From an uncultured bacterium (GTDB taxonomy: Bacteria > Actinomycetota > Coriobacteriia > Coriobacteriales > Coriobacteriaceae), in assembly GCA_905214435.1 (NCBI GenBank), contig CAJMMA010000029.1, positions 1 through 24,375 on the forward strand: 24,375 nucleotides of DNA. The letters are read 5' to 3'. The notes beneath the pieces were generated by a model, which was given only the letters and a program-made list of their open reading frames with translations, had not been told where the DNA came from and did no database searches. Below, piece by piece: positions 22,819 to 24,375 of the stretch. Every line of letters begins with the position of its first letter. The first letter of the stretch is position 1. Both the position numbers and the translations under genes were made by a program.

Positions 22819-24204
22819 ATGACTAAAGAACTCGATTTTGATGCCATTAAGGCTGCGGCTGAGTCCCATCGTGCTGATATGACTCGCTTCCTGCGCGCCA
22901 TGATCTCCCACCCCTCTGAGTCCTGCGAGGAGGGTGAGGTTGTCGCCTGCATCAAGGCCGAGATGGAGAACCTTGGCTATGACGAGGTCAAGGTCGACGG
23001 CCTGGGCAACGTCATGGGCTTTATGGGAGAGGGCGACAAGATCATCGCCATCGACTCCCACATCGACACCGTCGGCATCGGCAACATCGAGAACTGGGAT
23101 GCCGATCCCTATGAGGGCTACGAGACCGACGAGATCATCTACGGCCGCGGCGGCTCCGACCAGGAGGGCGGCATGGCTTCCGCTACCTACGCTGCCAAGA
23201 TGATGAAGGACATGGGCCTCATCCCCGAGGGCTACAAGATCATGGTCGTCGGCACCGTCCAGGAAGAGGACTGCGACGGTATGTGCTGGCAGTACATCTA
23301 CAACAAGGACGGCATTAAGCCCGAGTTCGTCATTTCCACCGAGCCCACCGACGGCGGCATCTATCGCGGTCACCGCGGCCGCATGGAGATCCGCGTTGAC
23401 GTTCACGGTACCTCCTGCCACGGCTCCGCTCCCGACCGCGGCGACAACGCCATCTACAAGATGGCCGACATCATCGCCGACGTCCGCGCCCTCAACAACA
23501 ACGGCTGCGACGAGTCGACCGACATCAAGGGCCTCGTCAAGATGCTCGACCCCAAGTACAACCCCGAGCACTTCGAGGACGCCCGCTTCCTGGGCCGCGG
23601 CACCTGCACCGTCAGCCAGATCTTCTACACCAGCCCCAGCCGCTGCGCTGTCGCTGACTCCTGCGCCATCTCCATCGACCGTCGCATGACCGCCGGCGAG
23701 ACCTGGGAGTCCTGCCTGGACGAGATCCGCAACCTGCCGGCCGCCAAGAAGTACGGCGACGACGTGAAGGTCTCCATGTACATGTACGACCGTCCGTCCT
23801 GGACCGGCGAGGTTTACGAGACCGAGGCTTACTTCCCCACGTGGATCAACAAGGAGACCGCTCCGCACGTCAAGGCCCTCGTCGACGCCCACAAGGCCAT
23901 GTTCGGTGACGAGCGCATCGGCTGCGAGCCCAGCATGGACAAGCGCACCGGTCGTCCGCTGTGCGACAAGTGGACCTTCTCCACGAACTGCGTTTCCATC
24001 CAGGGCCGCTATGGCATCCCCTGCGTTGGCTTTGGCCCGGGTGCCGAGTCTCAGGCTCACGCTCCCAACGAGGTCACCTACAAGGACGACCTGGTCACCG
24101 CTGCCGCCATGTATGTGGCTGCCCTGAACCTCTACGATCCGAGCCAGGCCGATGGCGACGCCACCGTGTTCCGCGCCGGTCTGACCAACAACAAGATTGA
24201 CTAG
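22819..24204 (+). CDS. ygeY: YgeY family M20 metallohydrolase
   Basis: The start is the ATG at 22819 (461 residues), with AGAAAGG 9 nt upstream; the TTG at 22810 is too close to that site. M20 (ArgE/DapE-type) metal and catalytic motifs are in order: DSHIDT with H81 and D83, GRGGSDQEGG with D114, VQEEDCDG with E149/E150, ISTEPTD with E175, and a late histidine in QAHAPNE. The family contains deacylases and peptidases using two zinc ions. YgeY is part of the conserved ygeW-ygeX-ygeY-hyuA-ygfK-ssnA-xdhD purine gene set. It presumably hydrolyses an amide made earlier in the pathway to yield the DpaL substrate (inference). Its own weak promoter may exist in the 22715-22800 stretch, but I cannot define it. 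Confidence 0.93.
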   Translation: MTKELDFDAIKAAAESHRADMTRFLRAMISHPSESCEEGEVVACIKAEMENLGYDEVKVDGLGNVMGFMGEGDKIIAIDSHIDTVGIGNIENWDADPYEGYETDEIIYGRGGSDQEGGMASATYAAKMMKDMGLIPEGYKIMVVGTVQEEDCDGMCWQYIYNKDGIKPEFVISTEPTDGGIYRGHRGRMEIRVDVHGTSCHGSAPDRGDNAIYKMADIIADVRALNNNGCDESTDIKGLVKMLDPKYNPEHFEDARFLGRGTCTVSQIFYTSPSRCAVADSCAISIDRRMTAGETWESCLDEIRNLPAAKKYGDDVKVSMYMYDRPSWTGEVYETEAYFPTWINKETAPHVKALVDAHKAMFGDERIGCEPSMDKRTGRPLCDKWTFSTNCVSIQGRYGIPCVGFGPGAESQAHAPNEVTYKDDLVTAAAMYVAALNLYDPSQADGDATVFRAGLTNNKID

Positions 24205-24226
24205 TCCCATTCCTCGATTTTGTTGA

Positions 24227-24251
24227 GCCGGGGACAGTTTATGCCCCCGGC
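24227..24251 (+). terminator. GC-rich hairpin after ygeY, possible terminator
   Basis: GCCGGGG (24227-24233) and CCCCGGC (24245-24251) form a 7-bp stem with an 11-nt loop, 22 bp after the ygeY stop. A clear T-run is lacking, so termination here is uncertain. From 24252 to the window end no supported gene is seen. Confidence 0.45.
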
Positions 24252-24375
24252 ACCTCCTGTTGACTTGGGGCCCGCGGTCGTTATCTCCCATGCTTCCTCA
24301 ACGGTAGCGGGTCCTCGTCATAGCGCTCTGCATGTTCTAGCCACACGCGCATGCCGGAGCACATCTACTCATTGC

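Noticed and set aside
1..24375. tRNA or rRNA genes
   Set aside because: No tRNA cloverleaf with GTTCNANNC arm or rRNA segment was recognised on either strand by eye; a tRNAscan run would settle this.

Overview
The window looks like chromosome from a high-GC anaerobic gut actinobacterium. Coriobacteriia, probably Collinsella or a close relative, is my best guess from codon use, the mix of purine-fermentation genes and the style of the intergenic repeats. I could not run a search to confirm the taxon.

Region 1 (1-2828, minus strand) holds two genes: the start of an RluA-type pseudouridine synthase that runs off the window, and a long U32 peptidase-family protein.

Region 2 (3011-14119) is an anaerobic purine/urate catabolism locus. 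It contains ridA, a YheO-type PAS-HTH regulator divergent from an NCS2 purine permease, and then co-directional ssnA, ygfK, a four-cluster polyferredoxin and a two-domain xdhD-type molybdenum hydroxylase, closed by a terminator. XdhD has no FAD domain. YgfK (flavin, NAD(P) and Fe-S sites) plus the polyferredoxin plausibly supply its electron path.

Region 3 (14120-19325) is accessory DNA. It holds two arrays of a 61-62 bp imperfect palindrome flanking a gene with an AbiEi-like N-terminus and a PD-(D/E)XK-like nuclease C-terminus. Next come a broken DUF4143 gene behind three 23-bp direct repeats, a candidate type I toxin-antitoxin locus, a DEDDh exonuclease, a small unknown gene, and three 17-bp motifs repeated every 33 bp. 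The toxin-antitoxin candidate consists of a 41-aa membrane peptide, a convergent ~88-nt RNA with promoter and terminator, a hairpin covering the ribosome-binding site, and nested 5'/3' complementarity in the toxin mRNA.

Region 4 (19326-24375) has a membrane-anchored Pro/Ala-rich unknown protein and a second YheO-type regulator. The regulator is divergent from dpaL (diaminopropionate ammonia-lyase) and ygeY (M20 metallohydrolase), which resume the purine pathway. A large inverted repeat lies between dpaL and ygeY.

How the genes fit together (inference from families): the permease imports the purine, XdhD/YgfK/polyferredoxin do the redox step, SsnA and YgeY hydrolyse ring or side-chain bonds, DpaL releases ammonia and pyruvate via 2-aminoacrylate, and RidA clears that reactive intermediate. 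Two sensor-regulators of one family flank the two halves. The most novel-looking items are the toxin-antitoxin candidate at 17214-17530 and the palindromic arrays at 14124-16310.
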